A stretch of DNA of 64,000 nt from Prionace glauca. Its lineage: Eukaryota > Chordata > Chondrichthyes > Carcharhiniformes > Carcharhinidae. Positions 10,935 to 20,479 of the stretch are shown one piece after another. The notes under the pieces are model-generated. The model made no database searches. It saw only the letters and a list, made by a program, of their open reading frames with translations, and had not been told where the DNA came from. The DNA is taken from NCBI GenBank assembly GCA_037974335.1, contig CM075761.1, positions 13,815,708 to 13,879,707 of the forward strand, read 5' to 3'. How positions within the stretch are numbered: position 1 is the stretch's first letter; each line of letters starts with the position of its first letter. The position numbers were made by a program, and so were the translations under genes.

Positions 10935-11072
10935 TCTATCCATAGAAACCATAGAAATTTACAGCTCAGAAACAGGCCTTCTGGCCCTCCTTGTCTGTGC
11001 CAAACCATTTTTCTGCCTAGTCCCACTGACCTGCACATGGACCATATCCCTCCACACCCCTCTCATTGTCAT
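10935..11072 (-). mobile_element. LINE/SINE 3' fragment
   Basis: Reverse complement of a tail with GGCCTGTTTCTGAGCTGTAA and TTTCTATGG. It has GACCTGCACATGGACCATAT as body. Family not assigned. Confidence 0.5.
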
Positions 11073-11156
11073 TGTTCCGATGGTGGCGCGGGCTCGTTGA
11101 GCCGAAGGGCCTGTTTCCCGTGCTGTGTTGTTCTTTGTTCTTTCTTTGTTCTTTGA
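11073..11156 (+). mobile_element. SINE S1b tail
   Basis: GATGGTGGCGCGGGCTCGTT, GCCGAAGGGCCTGTTTCCCG, then three TTCTTTG-type units. Confidence 0.85.
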
Positions 11157-11245
11157 CCAGTGGTGTTGAACAGGAACACGTGCTGGGTCACTTCCTGTTC
11201 GTAGTGTAAATGATCTATACGTAGGAGGTATGATAAATAAGTTCA
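11157..11245 (+). mobile_element. LINE RT scrap
   Basis: Plus strand encodes a degraded SGV.Q..VLG..LF..NDLYVGGMINKF block of a CR1-like RT. It is the opposite orientation of the 9.9/10.5 kb LINE. Confidence 0.45.
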
Positions 11246-12918
11246 CAAGAACATAAGAACATAAGAAATAGGAGCAGGAGTAGGCCATCTGGCCCTTCGA
11301 GCCTGCCCCGCCATTCAATAAGATCATGGCTGATCTGTCGTGGCTCAGTTCCACATTGCAGCCCTCTCCCCATAACCCTTAATCCCCTCTCTTATCAAGA
11401 ACCTATCAACCCGCGTCTTAAAAATATTTAGCGAGGCAGCCTCCACCACCTCAACGGGCAGAGAATTCCAGAGATTCACCACCCTTTGACTGAAAAAGTT
11501 CCTCCTCAACTCCGTTCTAAACCGCCCCCCCCCCTTTATCTTGAGGCTGTGCCCTCCAGTCCTACTGTCCTTGAGCGGGAAGAGTCTCTCCACCTCTATC
11601 CTATCCATCCCATTCATCATCTTATATGCCTCAATGAGATCTCCCCTCATACTTCTGAACTCTAACGAGTACATAGAACATAGAACATAGAACATAGAAC
11701 ATTACAGCGCACAACAGGCCCTTCGGCCCACGTTGCGCCGACCAGTTACAAAACAATGACCCACTAGCCTAAACCAATCCCTTTTCATCCATAAACCTAT
11801 CCACAGATCTCTTAAACGCCCCCAAACTAGGTGCATTTACAACTGCAGCTGGCAGGGCATTCCAGTCCCTCACCACCCTCTGGGTAAAGAACCTACCCCT
11901 GACATCTGTCCTATAACTACCCCCCCTTAATTTAAAATCGTGCCCCCTCGTGCTAGCTTTCTCCATCCTAGGAAAAAGGCTATCACTATCTACCCTGTCT
12001 AAACCTCTAATCGTCTTATATGTTGCAATGAGATCCCCTCTTAGCCGCCTTCTTTCCAGCGAAAACAACTCTAAATCTCTCAGTCTCTCCTCATAAGATC
12101 TCCCCTCCATACCAGGCAACATCCTGGTAAACCTCCTCTGCACCCTCTCCAAAGCCTCTACATCCTTCCTGTAATGTGGGGATCAGAACTGCACACACAA
12201 CTCCAAGTGCGGCCGCACCAGAGTTGTGTACAGTTGCATCATGACGCTGCGACTCCTAAATTCAATCCCCCTACCAATAAACGCCAAGACACCGTATGCC
12301 TCCATAACAACCTTATCTACTTGATTCCCAACTTTCAGGGATCTATGTACACATACACCTAGATCCCTCTGCTCCTCCACACTATTCAAAGTCCTCCCGT
12401 TAGCCCTATACTCAACACATCTGTTATTCCTACCGAAATGAATTACCTCACACTTCTCCACATTAAACTCCATCCGCCACCTCTCAGCCCAGCTCTGCAA
12501 CCTTTCTAAGTCATCCTGCAAACTATGACACCCTTCCTCACAATCTACCACACCTCCGACTTTGGTGTCATCAGCAAACTTACTAATCCATCCAACTATA
12601 CCCTCATCCAGATCATTAATAAAAATTACAAACAGCAGTGGCCCCAAAACAGATCCCTGAGGCACACCACTTGTAACCGAACTCCATGACGAATATTTCC
12701 CATCAACCACCACTCTCTGTTTCCTATCTGCTAGCCAATTCCTGATCCAATTACCTAGATCACCCCCAATCCCATACATCTGCATTTTCTACAATCCTAG
12801 TTTATTCAGCCTCTCCTCATAGCTCAACTCACTCAACTCCGGTATCAGCCGAGTAAACCTTCTCTGCATTCCCTCCAAGGCTAAAATATCCTTGCGTAAG
12901 TACGGCGACCAAATACCT
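11246..12918 (-). mobile_element. LINE C host copy, split by LINE A
   Basis: The 3' part (11246-11672) gives MRGDLIEAYKMMNGMDRIEVERLFPL...FFSQRVVNLWNSLP...FKTRVDRFL on the minus strand. It resumes at 12791-12918 with the ERLNKLGL / RRFTRLIPEL upstream region. The break falls exactly at the codons for LYSLEF (GTACTCGTTAGAG), where LINE A has inserted. Confidence 0.92.
11673..12790 (-). mobile_element. LINE A inserted into LINE C
   Basis: 5'-truncated LINE A on the minus strand from the [20 protein letters not shown] block to the tail with four ATAGAAC units (reverse complement of TTCTATG). FADDTKVGG is intact, and two open stretches (12785-12183, 12152-11769) are separated by a small disruption at the QF/WS.HYRKDVEA point. 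The three bases TAC occur at both junctions. Confidence 0.93.
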
Positions 12919-13090
12919 CAGACAATACCTCAGACAGACGTTTCTGCGGATTTCCAGCTGTTTTCATTGCTGATTGCCAGATATCTCCTACTTTTCACTT
13001 TCCTTATCTTTTGTGGTGGGTCTAATTCTCCCCCACTCAGTTCCAGGTTTCCTCCCATCCACGCACAATTGGAAATGTACTAATTGCTGG
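12919..13090. other. Unassigned spacer
   Basis: Contains a short direct repeat ATACCTCAGACA at 12914-12937. No gene or repeat family is recognised. Confidence 0.4.
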
Positions 13091-13393
13091 GATTATCTTC
13101 ACAGTGGTTGGCAATGCTGCTTCAGAGTGTCAGGGCCACGGGTTCAATCCTCGGCTTGGGTCACTGCCTCTGTAGAGTTTGCATGTTCTCCCCGTGCCTG
13201 CATGGGTTTCCTCCGGGTGCTCCGGTTTCCACTCACTGTCCGAAGATGTGGGTTGGCTATGCTGAATTTCCCCCTTAATGTCAGGCAGATAAGCTGGAGG
13301 AAATGTTTAAGGTTATGGGGATAGGGCCTGACTGTGATTGTGCTGCAGACTGGATGGACCGAATGACCTCATGCTGTATGGTAGGATTCTACA
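13090..13393 (+). mobile_element. SINE S1, divergent, near full length
   Basis: B box ACGGGTTCAATCCTCGGC, body GGGTGCTCCGGTTTCC, tail GACCGAATGACCTCATGCTG. The tail has the alternative 'ATGACC' version. Confidence 0.85.
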
Positions 13394-13536
13394 TATGTGC
13401 TGGTTTGAGTCTGTGTGTTTGAGAGATTCAATGTATATTTCTGTGTCTGAGTTGTTGAGAGTTTGTGTGTGTGTGAGATTCTCTTTCTGTGTATCTTTCT
13501 CGGTGAGAGATTGTGTCTGTGTTGAGCGGGATGGGT
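13394..13536 (+). repeat. TG-rich degenerate simple repeat
   Basis: Irregular GTGTGTGAGAG/TCTGTGT array, about 140 bases, between two SINE segments. Likely expanded from the SINE body. Confidence 0.7.
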
Positions 13537-13797
13537 GAAACTGTGTGGAGTTTGCACATTCTCCTCGTGTCTGTGTGGGTTTCCTCCGGGTGCTCCGGTT
13601 TCCTCCCACAGTCCAAAGATGTGCGGGTTTGGTTAATTGGCCACGCTAAACTTGCCCTTTGTGTCCCGAGATGCGTGGGTTAGAGGGAATTGTGGGTAAA
13701 TATGTAGGAACATTGGGATGGGGCCTGGGTGGGATTGTGTTCGGTGTTGTCTCGATGGGCCAAATTGCCTCTTTCTGTGCTGTAGGGTTTCTATGTT
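13537..13797 (+). mobile_element. SINE S1, head missing
   Basis: From TGTGTGGAGTTTGCACATTC to GCTGTAGGGTTTCTATG. The head is lost to or replaced by the TG-rich tract on its left. Confidence 0.85.
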
Positions 13798-13856
13798 TTG
13801 CACTGTAGGCGATCTATCGCTCTCTATGATCATTCTGTGATTTGTGCATGTTTCAG

Positions 13857-13931
13857 AGTGAACCTATCTACGCCAATGTGGAATTGGTCTCCTTGGAAAA
13901 GAGATCAAAAATGAAGGCGGGTCGAAAATAA
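13857..13931 (+). CDS. Candidate terminal exon with tyrosine signalling motif
   Basis: After a TGCATGTTTCAG acceptor, a phase-0 frame reads SEPIYANVELV then SLEKRSKMKAGRK and stops at TAA (13929-13931), 24 codons. The EPIYANV core is a YxxV tyrosine motif of the kind found in cytoplasmic tails of Ig-superfamily and CEACAM-like inhibitory receptors; position -2 is Pro, so it is ITIM-like rather than a textbook ITIM. The basic end (KRSKMKAGRK) fits a cytoplasmic tail. No upstream plus-strand Ig or membrane exon is visible in the window, and the nearest Ig gene is on the other strand and convergent. It could be the last exon of a distant plus-strand receptor, a relic, or chance. Confidence 0.35.
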   Translation, partial: SEPIYANVELVSLEKRSKMKAGRK

Positions 13932-14780
13932 GAATACAAACGATAAATTCTGGAGGGGGCAGAATTTCCGAAAATTCCACAGCCTCGTGGAAGTAACCAT
14001 GGGGCCAATGAGACTCCCTTCAAACACCCATACTTTCCCTGAGCATCCGCCAATCGTTGGCTCCAGTGTTCAATGGAAATGATTGGAAACTGAGTTTCGG
14101 GCATTTCACTGGAATAGTGTTCTTCAGCTGTAGACAAAATTTGGAGCAATCCTCAGAGAATTTCCTGAGTTTCTCTGGAAAGGTTCTGCTGATCGTATAG
14201 CTCAATTTACTCACAGGAAATGTACCAATTCTCTTAGTAAATATCAATGCTCGAAAACCAACTAATGATTCTACATTTACAACGATGGTTTGTCTTGATC
14301 TTGATCAACAATAAACTTATAACTAAATGTAATCTTTATGATGCTGCGGTTTCTGTTGAACTGACACTATCAGTCCAGAATTCAGATGTTTGTCAATGCT
14401 TCGGGTATGAGAGGTTTGATGATTTGTGGAATTGTAATTCAATGAGAGATGGGCCCAGACTGCAATGCATGGAATTTCCAATGGTTTCATCATAAATTTA
14501 CACAGTTAGTTTGTGTTTGTATTTAACATAAACCGTACATTTCAAAACAATAGGTTGAGAGCAGTGTTACGGAACAAGTAACGAATTTCCGTTTGTGCTC
14601 TGCAGCATCTGAATCTTCTTGCCTTGTCATTTCCTCGCCAACTCTGTCCTGATTTATAGAAACTGGCATTTTTGTGAGAATATTAATCCAGAAACTCACA
14701 TGCCACAAACTCAGTAGTCTTGCATGCTCAGACGTTTAAAGTGTTCATCCCCCCCACCTCCACCAACCCCACCCCAACTT
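13932..14780. other. No gene recognised
   Basis: AT-rich single-copy-looking DNA. A minus-strand frame (14708-14523) contains EEMTRQEDSDAAEHKRKF, a charged cytoplasmic-like stretch, downstream of the Ig gene on its strand, but splice signals are weak, so I do not call it an exon. Confidence 0.35.
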
Positions 14781-14784
14781 GCCT

Positions 14785-15115
14785 GGTTGGGTGTAACTCC
14801 AACAACGCATAAGAAGCTTGACATGATCAAGGGCAAAACAACCCGCTCGATTGGCAACACATTCACTCCCTCAGCCCCCGTTCAGAATCAGCTGTGTGTG
14901 CACTCGCTGGAGTAAAGATCCTCAGACGGCACCTTTCAAACATTTTTCCATCTAGAAGGACATGGAAACACCACCACCTGCATTTTCTTCTCCAAACCAC
15001 TCAATATCCTGACTTGGAAACATATCGGCATTCTGTCGCACTTGTTGGGTCAAAATCCTAGAATTCCATCCCTAATGTCATTGTGGGTCAACGCACAGCA
15101 CGTAGACTGCGCCGC
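14785..15115 (+). mobile_element. Retroelement 3' end of a shark-wide family
   Basis: Order of landmarks: AAGAAGCTTGACATGATC, AACACATTCACTCCCTC, CACCTTTCAAAC, CATGGAAACACCACCACCTG, TCCTGACTTGGAAACATATC, GGGTCAAAATCCTAGAATTC. I know this order from a common dispersed shark retroelement. Class not certain; it is old. Confidence 0.55.
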
Positions 15116-15282
15116 ATCTTTGAAATAGCTATTGAAATACTGCCACTCTTTCTAAATTTCCCTTACAGTTTTGTGTATTTCTCACTACCGAGTCCAAATA
15201 CAATTCCAGTTCTGAGGTCTATTGTTATAGATGGGTCCATTGGCCGTCCAGACGCGCTCTTAATCACAAGGTCAAACAGTAG

Positions 15283-15601
15283 CACAGTGGTTAGCCCCCC
15301 TACGTCAACAGCTCCAGGGTCCTGGGTTCGATTCCTCGCTCAGGTCACTGTCTGTGTGGAGTTTTCACATTCTCCTCGTGTCTGCGTGGGTTTCCCCCGG
15401 TTTCCTCCCACAGTCCGAAGATGTGCAGGTTAGGTTTATTGGCCACGCTAAGAAATTGCCCCTTAGTGTCCAGGAATGCATAGGTTAGAGGGATTAGTGG
15501 GCATAATATGTAGGGACATGGGGGTAGGGCCTGAGTAGGATTGTGGTTGGTGCAGACTAGATGGGCCGAAGGGCCTCTTTCTGCACTGTAAGGTTCTATG
15601 G
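15283..15601 (+). mobile_element. SINE S1, near full length
   Basis: Head AGCACAGTGGTTAGCCCCCC, B box GGGTTCGATTCCTCGC, tail GGGCCGAAGGGCCTCTTTCT, end AAGGTTCTATGG. Confidence 0.93.
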
Positions 15602-15769
15602 AATTACAGTGATGCTCGCATGAACAGTTCCAACCATTCCCACTGCTCCCAGAGCAGTCTTAACCTCGTTGTTGACAGCATAAAGCCATTGAAAATGCAA
15701 TTTATGTCTTGCTTTTGACCTTGACCTTAATGCGATTGGATTCTAGGGATTAGGAATTTATAATAAAAC

Positions 15770-16264
15770 AGATGCCAAACGTGAGTGGTTTGGACTATGA
15801 GGAGAGACTAAATAGAATGGGCCTGTACTCGTTGGAGTTTAGAAGGCTGAGGGGGGATCTTATAGAGACGTATAAGATAATGAAGGGGATGGATAAGGTA
15901 GAGGTAGAGAGATTCTTCCCGCTTGGAAAGGATAGCACGACTAGAGGGCACAGCCTCAAGATAAGAGGGGGGGGGGAAGGGCGCAGTTTAGATCAGAGTT
16001 GAGGAGCAACTTCTTCACTCAAAGGGTGGTGAATCTCTGGAATTCTCTGCCCGTTGAAGTGGTGGAGGCTGCCTCGTTAAATATATTTAAGACACGGGTA
16101 GATAGTTTTTTTTTGATAGACAGGGGAATTAAGGGTTATAGGGAGAGAGCGGGAAAGTGGAACTGATCCGCTTCAGATCAGCCATGATCTTATTGAATGG
16201 CGGGGCAGGCTCGAAGGGCTAGATAGCCTACTCCTGCTCTTATTTCTTATGCTCCTATGTTCTT
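15770..16264 (+). mobile_element. LINE C 3' end
   Basis: VSGLDYEERLNRMGLYSLEF, YKIMKGMDKVEVERFFPL, then a G run (15967-15976) and FTQRVVNLWNSLPVEVVE, tail GCTCGAAGGGCTAGATAGCC. A frameshift at the G run separates the two halves. Confidence 0.92.
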
Positions 16265-16506
16265 AACTAGAGATTGTGGTGTGAGATTCTGGAGAATTGA
16301 ATTAATGCTTCAGGGGGAAAAAAAGACAGATTTAGAAAATAGTGTCAATGCTTGTTCGTTTCTTGGTTGCAAAGCGCACCCAACGTCGGACTGAACGCAA
16401 CTGAATTTGAAAATCCAATTTGTGAAAAGGGCGACGGACGCAGATTCAATAAAAACTTTCAGCCAGGAGAATAGACTCTGCCTTTAAGGGGAGAAGTGAC
16501 CGGATA
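16265..16506. other. Spacer downstream of Ig gene (minus strand sense)
   Basis: No membrane-spanning exon found on the minus strand in this stretch, although it is where one would be expected for the Ig receptor. Confidence 0.4.
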
Positions 16507-16507
16507 C

Positions 16508-16800
16508 CGGGCGGCACAGTGTTTACCACTGCTGCCTCACATCGCCAGAGAACATGGTTCGATTCCCGGCTTGGATCACTGCCTGTGCAGAGTCGGTGCG
16601 TTCTCCCAGAACGGTGTTCGCCTCCTCCGGGCGTCCCAGTTTCCTCCAAATCTCGGAAGCCGAGCTGGTTGGTGGAATTGGAAATGCTGAATTCTTCTTC
16701 AGTGCACTCCAAGAGGCGCAGGAGTGTGGCGAATCGGGCATTTTCACAGCAATTTCATTGCAGCGTTAAGGTATATTTGTGACACTAATAAATAATGCAG
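16508..16800 (+). mobile_element. SINE S2, divergent
   Basis: Head CGGGCGGCACAGTGTTTACC, B box TGGTTCGATTCCCGGC, tail CATTTTCACAGCAATTTCAT and GACACTAATAAATAATG. It lies about 120 bases downstream of the C1 exon of the Ig gene, in its presumed intron. Confidence 0.88.
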
Positions 16801-16918
16801 GTAAAATGGGAGATCTCTCCTGTGTACCTAATAGACATCAGTTTCTGAATAGTTGGAACATTAACGCAACTGATTACAAGTTGAATTCAAACCATCATTG
16901 TGGAGATGAACAACTTAC

Positions 16919-17233
16919 CTGCATTGGGGAAGGGCCCACTTTCTGTCCAATATTTGTCTGGAATCCCCAGTTGTACAATACAAGTACCGACACCGCCACT
17001 TCTCCAGACTTGCCCCGACACCATGACAAGACTTCTGATGCTGTAGATCCCGTCATCCTCCATTATCCCGGGATCACTCGATCCCTCAGTGACCAGGCCA
17101 GAAATATTCCAGAAAATAGCAATCCGGTTGGAAGAAACTCCACTGACCAAACACATTAAGGACACATGATCATTCACATCCGGCTCACCCGACGGGACTA
17201 ATACCTTCACAGCCGTCTTGCTGGTGGAACTGT
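16919..17233 (-). CDS. Ig receptor, C1-type domain exon
   Basis: This 315-base exon is symmetric (phase 1 in, phase 1 out), with acceptor TTTCTATCCAG and donor CAG/GTAAGT, both canonical. It encodes one C1-set Ig domain: HVSLMCLVSG (first Cys), AIFWNISG (core Trp, N-glycosylation site), DDGIYSIRSLVMVSGQVW (the strand D-E pattern of C1 domains) and GVGTCIVQLG (second Cys). After it comes a short hydrophilic stalk, PDKYWTESGPFPNAG. The YS..SL pattern and VW.SG..GTC arrangement separate it from I-set or V-set folds and match antigen-receptor or MHC-type C1 domains. It would join the V exon in frame. The next exon (stalk, membrane or tail) is not found; a SINE lies 120 bases downstream. Confidence 0.85.
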
Positions 17234-17326
17234 CTGGATAGAAATTCGGACACAGTTAACAATTAATTTGCACAAAAAAAAGATAATGTTGCGCATACTC
17301 TGAATGAACTGCACTTGCTCTCTTAC

Positions 17327-17656
17327 CTCCAACCAAGAGTGTGGTTCCATTCCGGATCAGTGCAGACCGACTATATGCACAGCAGTAGGAACCAGAGTCA
17401 GTGGTCTGGACATTGCGAATTTTCAGAATCAACACATTCCCTGGATTGGCTTTTTCAAAACTAAACTTACACTCGGGCCCAGTACAGGATGTAGTGTCTA
17501 CTAGTATCGGGGCTTCACCCAGCCGCTGTTTGTACCAAGCATAGTTGGACACCAAATCCACTTCTTGAGTGTCATGACAGGATAATCCCACCGTTTGGCC
17601 CATTTCAGCTGCCATTGTGAAGGGGAGCTGAGACAGAGAGGACTCTGATTCTGTAA
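17327..17656 (-). CDS. Ig receptor, germline-joined V(J)-type domain exon
   Basis: A 330-base exon (110 codons, phase 1-1) encodes an immunoglobulin V domain already joined to a J-like end, so no rearrangement is needed. Landmarks: GLSCHDTQ (first Cys), NYAWYKQRLGEAPIL (core Trp and FR2), ILKIRNVQTTDSGSYCCAY (second Cys and the DSGxYxC signature), then RNGTTLLVGG, which aligns with the J motif GxGTxLxV with the first Gly replaced. Extra cysteines (SCTGPEC and the CC pair) suggest additional disulfides. Acceptor ATCTCTAG (a competing CTGTCAG lies 12 bases upstream but gives phase 0) and donor GAG/GTAAGA. With the leader and C1 exons the product starts as signal peptide-V-C1, about 233 residues. 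It resembles NITR, NKp30-like or light-chain-like receptors of fishes; which one is not decidable here. No recombination signal sequence was seen after the J-like end. Confidence 0.85.
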
Positions 17657-17747
17657 CTAGAGATATATCCTGACAGAAGCACTGATTATTGAAATACCTG
17701 AAGTAGATTTTCATAATCAAATCACCTCGAATTAAAATTGTTTTCAT

Positions 17748-17965
17748 TAATAGAACAAAGAACAAAAAACAACACAGCACGGGAAACAGGCCCTTCGGCC
17801 CAAGAGCCCGCGCCGCCGTCCCATGGTCAGTGACCTATTTATGATTTTAGTCTATGCCTAATGTGTGAGGATCAGGGAGGTCCAATATAGGGACAATTTG
17901 TTACCCAATCAATCAGCCTAAAAGCACATTTTTTGGATGTGGGAGGAAACCGGAGTACCAGGAGG
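17748..17965 (-). mobile_element. SINE S1b, minus strand, in the Ig leader intron
   Basis: AGAACAAAGAACAAAAAACAAC, CACGGGAAACAGGCCCTTCG, GGTCAGTGACCTATTTATGA, CAATTTGTTACCCAATCAAT. Closely matches the copy at 50.1 kb. Confidence 0.88.
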
Positions 17966-18240
17966 AAGAAGTAGGCTTACATTAACACTGCAATGAAGTT
18001 ACGGCGAAAATCCCCTGTTCTCCACACTGTGGCGCCTGTTCGGATAGACTGAGGGAGAATTACCGACAATGCATCAAGTCGCACCTCTTTTGGATTGTGG
18101 GAGCAAACTGGAGCGATGGGAGGAAACCCACGCAGACGGGGAGAGGACATGGAGACGCCACACAAACAGTGGCCCAAACCAGGTATCGAACCCGGTTCTC
18201 TGGCGCTGTGAGGCAGCAGTGCTATCCACTGCACAATCTC
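17966..18240 (-). mobile_element. SINE S2, minus strand, in the Ig leader intron
   Basis: Starts with the S2 tail reversed (AGTAGGCTTACATTAACACT, GCAATGAAGTTACGGCG) and ends with the head (AGGTATCGAACCCGG...CAGTGCTATCCACTGC). It abuts the S1b copy on its left, probably inserted into or beside it. Confidence 0.88.
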
Positions 18241-18428
18241 GTTATACTTTGTAATCAGTGTTTGTTATACTTATTTTTTTCGCGTTCTGGGTTGAACCAA
18301 TAAATGAACTTATATGATTAGTTCAAATGCCTTCACCTGAACACTGGCTCACGCTTTCGGCTTCGGAAAAGCTCATTCTGGTTTATAAAATTGGTTCCGA
18401 TTAAAATTCCTACCCGCCTCTTACTCAC

Positions 18429-18483
18429 AGTGAAACCTCAGGATTTGGAAAATGAGGATCAGAGATAAAGATTCTTCGGCCAT
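18429..18483 (-). CDS. Ig receptor, leader exon (signal peptide)
   Basis: On the minus strand ATGG in a good Kozak setting (ATCAAGATGG) starts MAEESLSLILIFQILRFH: an acidic N-terminus and a hydrophobic core typical of a signal peptide. A CACT/GTGAGT donor ends the exon in phase 1, which matches the phase-1 V exon start; phase-1 leader-to-V splicing is the rule for Ig genes. The leader-V intron is 772 bases and is enlarged by two SINEs. Junction residue would be Phe (T + TT). The upstream 100 bases were scanned for a TATA box with no convincing hit. Confidence 0.75.
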
Positions 18484-18614
18484 CTTGATAGAAATTTCCT
18501 TGTGTTGTGTCTCACGGGCTCGCTACTATAGACACTGTAAACACAATGACGTGGTCTGCGTCCCATTCAGTTGGGCCTTTACAGATGCAATGGAAATTAT
18601 GACGACCTCTGCTG

Positions 18615-18830
18615 TGGAGATGATGTCAGTAAAAAGTCTGACAACACCAGGTTTTAGTCCAACCTATTTATTTGATAATATACTCACAAGCTTTCGGGGT
18701 TAGCCCCTTCGTCAGGTGAATGGAGAGTTCTGGACTCAGACAGAGCATACAAAGCACAAACAGTTTAGAGATTACTGATTAGAATGCGAATTCCAGTGCA
18801 CAAATTGATAGAGTGTAATAATTAACTTTT
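18615..18830 (+). repeat. Foldback repeat, 5' half
   Basis: AAGTCTGACAACACCAGG, TTTAGTCCAACC, CTCACAAGCTTTCGGGG, CCTTCGTCAGGTGAATGG, ACAGTTTAGAGATTACTG. Same family as 9951-10512, opposite orientation. It lies just upstream of the Ig leader exon. Confidence 0.88.
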
Positions 18831-18914
18831 CTCCATTGTAGTTCAGAGTCTGCTATTGGATAGATGCAGGCTGAAGGACGGGTTAACTTTTTTTAAGTTT
18901 AAATATCTGCATTT

Positions 18915-19268
18915 TTAGTCATTTATGGGACATGCGCGTGCTGGTTGGCCAACATTTACTGTCCATGAATTATGGAGGGTATTTCAGATTCATTGAGACT
19001 TTAGAACCAAATTACTGTGGCTGTAAAGTCGCATGTAAGCCAGACCAGGTAAAGATGGCAAATTCCCATCCCAAAACGACTTGAGTGAAGCAGAGCAGTT
19101 CATTCCCGAAACAATGGTTTCGTGCTCATTAGACGATGCTTAATTCTAGACTTTTGTGTTGAACTCAAATTTAAATCTGCACCCGTGTCAGGATTCTAAC
19201 TGTGTCCCCTGAGCATCAACTGTGTTTCTGGATTAATAGTCTAGCGATAGTATCACGAGGCCATCGCC
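18915..19268 (-). mobile_element. SINE S3, minus strand
   Basis: Landmarks: AAGCCAGACCAGGTAAAGAT, AAATTTAAATCTGCACCCG, CAGGATTCTAACTGTGTCCC (decayed reversed B box), GTCTAGCGATAGTATCACGA. Related copies at 55.6/56.4 and 61.4 kb. A tRNA-like SINE family distinct from S1/S2. Confidence 0.7.
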
Positions 19269-19423
19269 TCCCCAAAAACCGGAAACTGTTACTGAGTAGT
19301 TGCTGCTGGTCCAATGTTCAGGACATCTATTCTGTTACCCCTCAGCCTTGTCTTCTTGAATAAAAAGAGACCCAATCTGTTTGTCCTTCCCTGTTACTGA
19401 TGATTGTTCCGTCCTAATAAGTA

Positions 19424-20215
19424 CAAAAGAACATAAGAAATAGAAGCAGGAGTAGGCCATCTAGCCCTTCGAGCCTGCCCCGCCATTCAATAAGATCATG
19501 GCTGATTTGAAGTGGCTCAGTTCCACTTTCCCGCCTTCTCCCCTTCATTCCCTTGCCTACCAAAAACCTATCTACCCGTGACTTAAATATATTTAGCGAG
19601 GCAGCCTCCACCACATCAACGGGCAGAGAATTCCAGAGATTCACCACCCTTTGAGTGAAGAAGTTCCTCCTCAACTCCGTTCTAAACTGCCCCTGCCCGC
19701 CCCCCTTATCTTGAGGCTGTGCCCTCTAGCCCTGCTGTCCTTTCTGAGTGGGAAGAATCTCTCTACCTCTACCCTATCCAGCCCCTTCATTATCTTATAC
19801 GTCTTTATGTGATCCCGCCTCATCCTTCTAAACTCCAACGAGTACAGACCCAGCCTATTTAGTCTCTCTTCATAGTCCAACCCCCTCATCTCCGGAATCA
19901 GCCTAGTGAACCTCCTCTGCACTCCCTCCAAGGCCAAAATATCCTTGCGCAAGTGCGGCGATCAAAACTGCACACAGTACTCCAGCTGCAGCCTCACCAG
20001 TGCCATGTCCAGTCGCAGCAACTTTTATATTCAATCCCCCTCGCTATGAAGGCCAGCATCCCATTCGCCTTCCTGATCACCTGCTGCACCTGCAGACTGG
20101 GTTTTTGAGACTCATGCACAAGGATCCCCAGGTCCCTCTGCACCGTAGCATGCTGCAGCTTTTCGCCCTTTAAAGAGTAATCCCTCCTACTATTATTCCT
20201 GCTATCCTTCTAAGA
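19424..20215 (-). mobile_element. LINE C, 5'-truncated
   Basis: Minus-strand frames give RKDILALEGVQRRFTRLIPE, YKIMKGLDRVEVERFFPL, FFTQRVVNLWNSLPVDVVE and FKSRVDRFL. A frameshift near the C-rich run at 19690-19700 separates the last two blocks. The upstream part extends to the LQRD.G.LVHES region. Confidence 0.92.
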
Positions 20216-20395
20216 ATCTGCGCTAATTCCAGCCTCTGAATTTCCTCTTTGTACGATGGAGGGGCGCAAATCAAGACAGTTAGCCCAAATTTGGAATAAA
20301 TTCTTCTGTACAAAAATCAACTTATGGGTGTTACAGACTTATGCCCCTGCAGTTGGGTTTTGTATTTTCCCAGTGAATTGCACAAGTAACTTCAT

Positions 20396-20472
20396 AAAAA
20401 TGGCGGCTCGGAGTCGGTGGGCCGAAGGGCCTGTTTCCCGTGCTGTGTTGTTCTTTGTTCTTTGTTTGTTAA
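20396..20472 (+). mobile_element. SINE S1b tail
   Basis: AAAATGGCGGCTCGGAGTCG, GGGCCGAAGGGCCTGTTTCC, three TTCTTTG units. Confidence 0.85.
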
Positions 20473-20479
20473 AAGGAGT

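Noticed and set aside
13338-13616. Ser/Thr/His-rich frames on both strands
   Set aside because: Lie in SINE bodies and the TG-rich tract.
14523-14708. Minus-strand charged peptide (EEMTRQEDSDAAEHKRKF) as a cytoplasmic exon of the Ig gene
   Set aside because: No good acceptor or donor in the right phase and no tyrosine motif. Left unannotated.
15610-15700. Minus-strand hydrophobic stretch (KTALGAVGMVGTVHASITV) as the missing membrane exon of the Ig gene
   Set aside because: A stop lies a few codons upstream in the same frame and there is no usable AG acceptor between it and the hydrophobic part.
17256-17330. Recombination signal sequence after the J-like end of the V exon
   Set aside because: The V exon is followed directly by a GTAAGA splice donor; no heptamer-nonamer pair with 12 or 23 spacing was found.
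18452-18703. Plus-strand 83-codon frame
   Set aside because: Antisense to the Ig leader exon and continuing into the foldback repeat; no domain.
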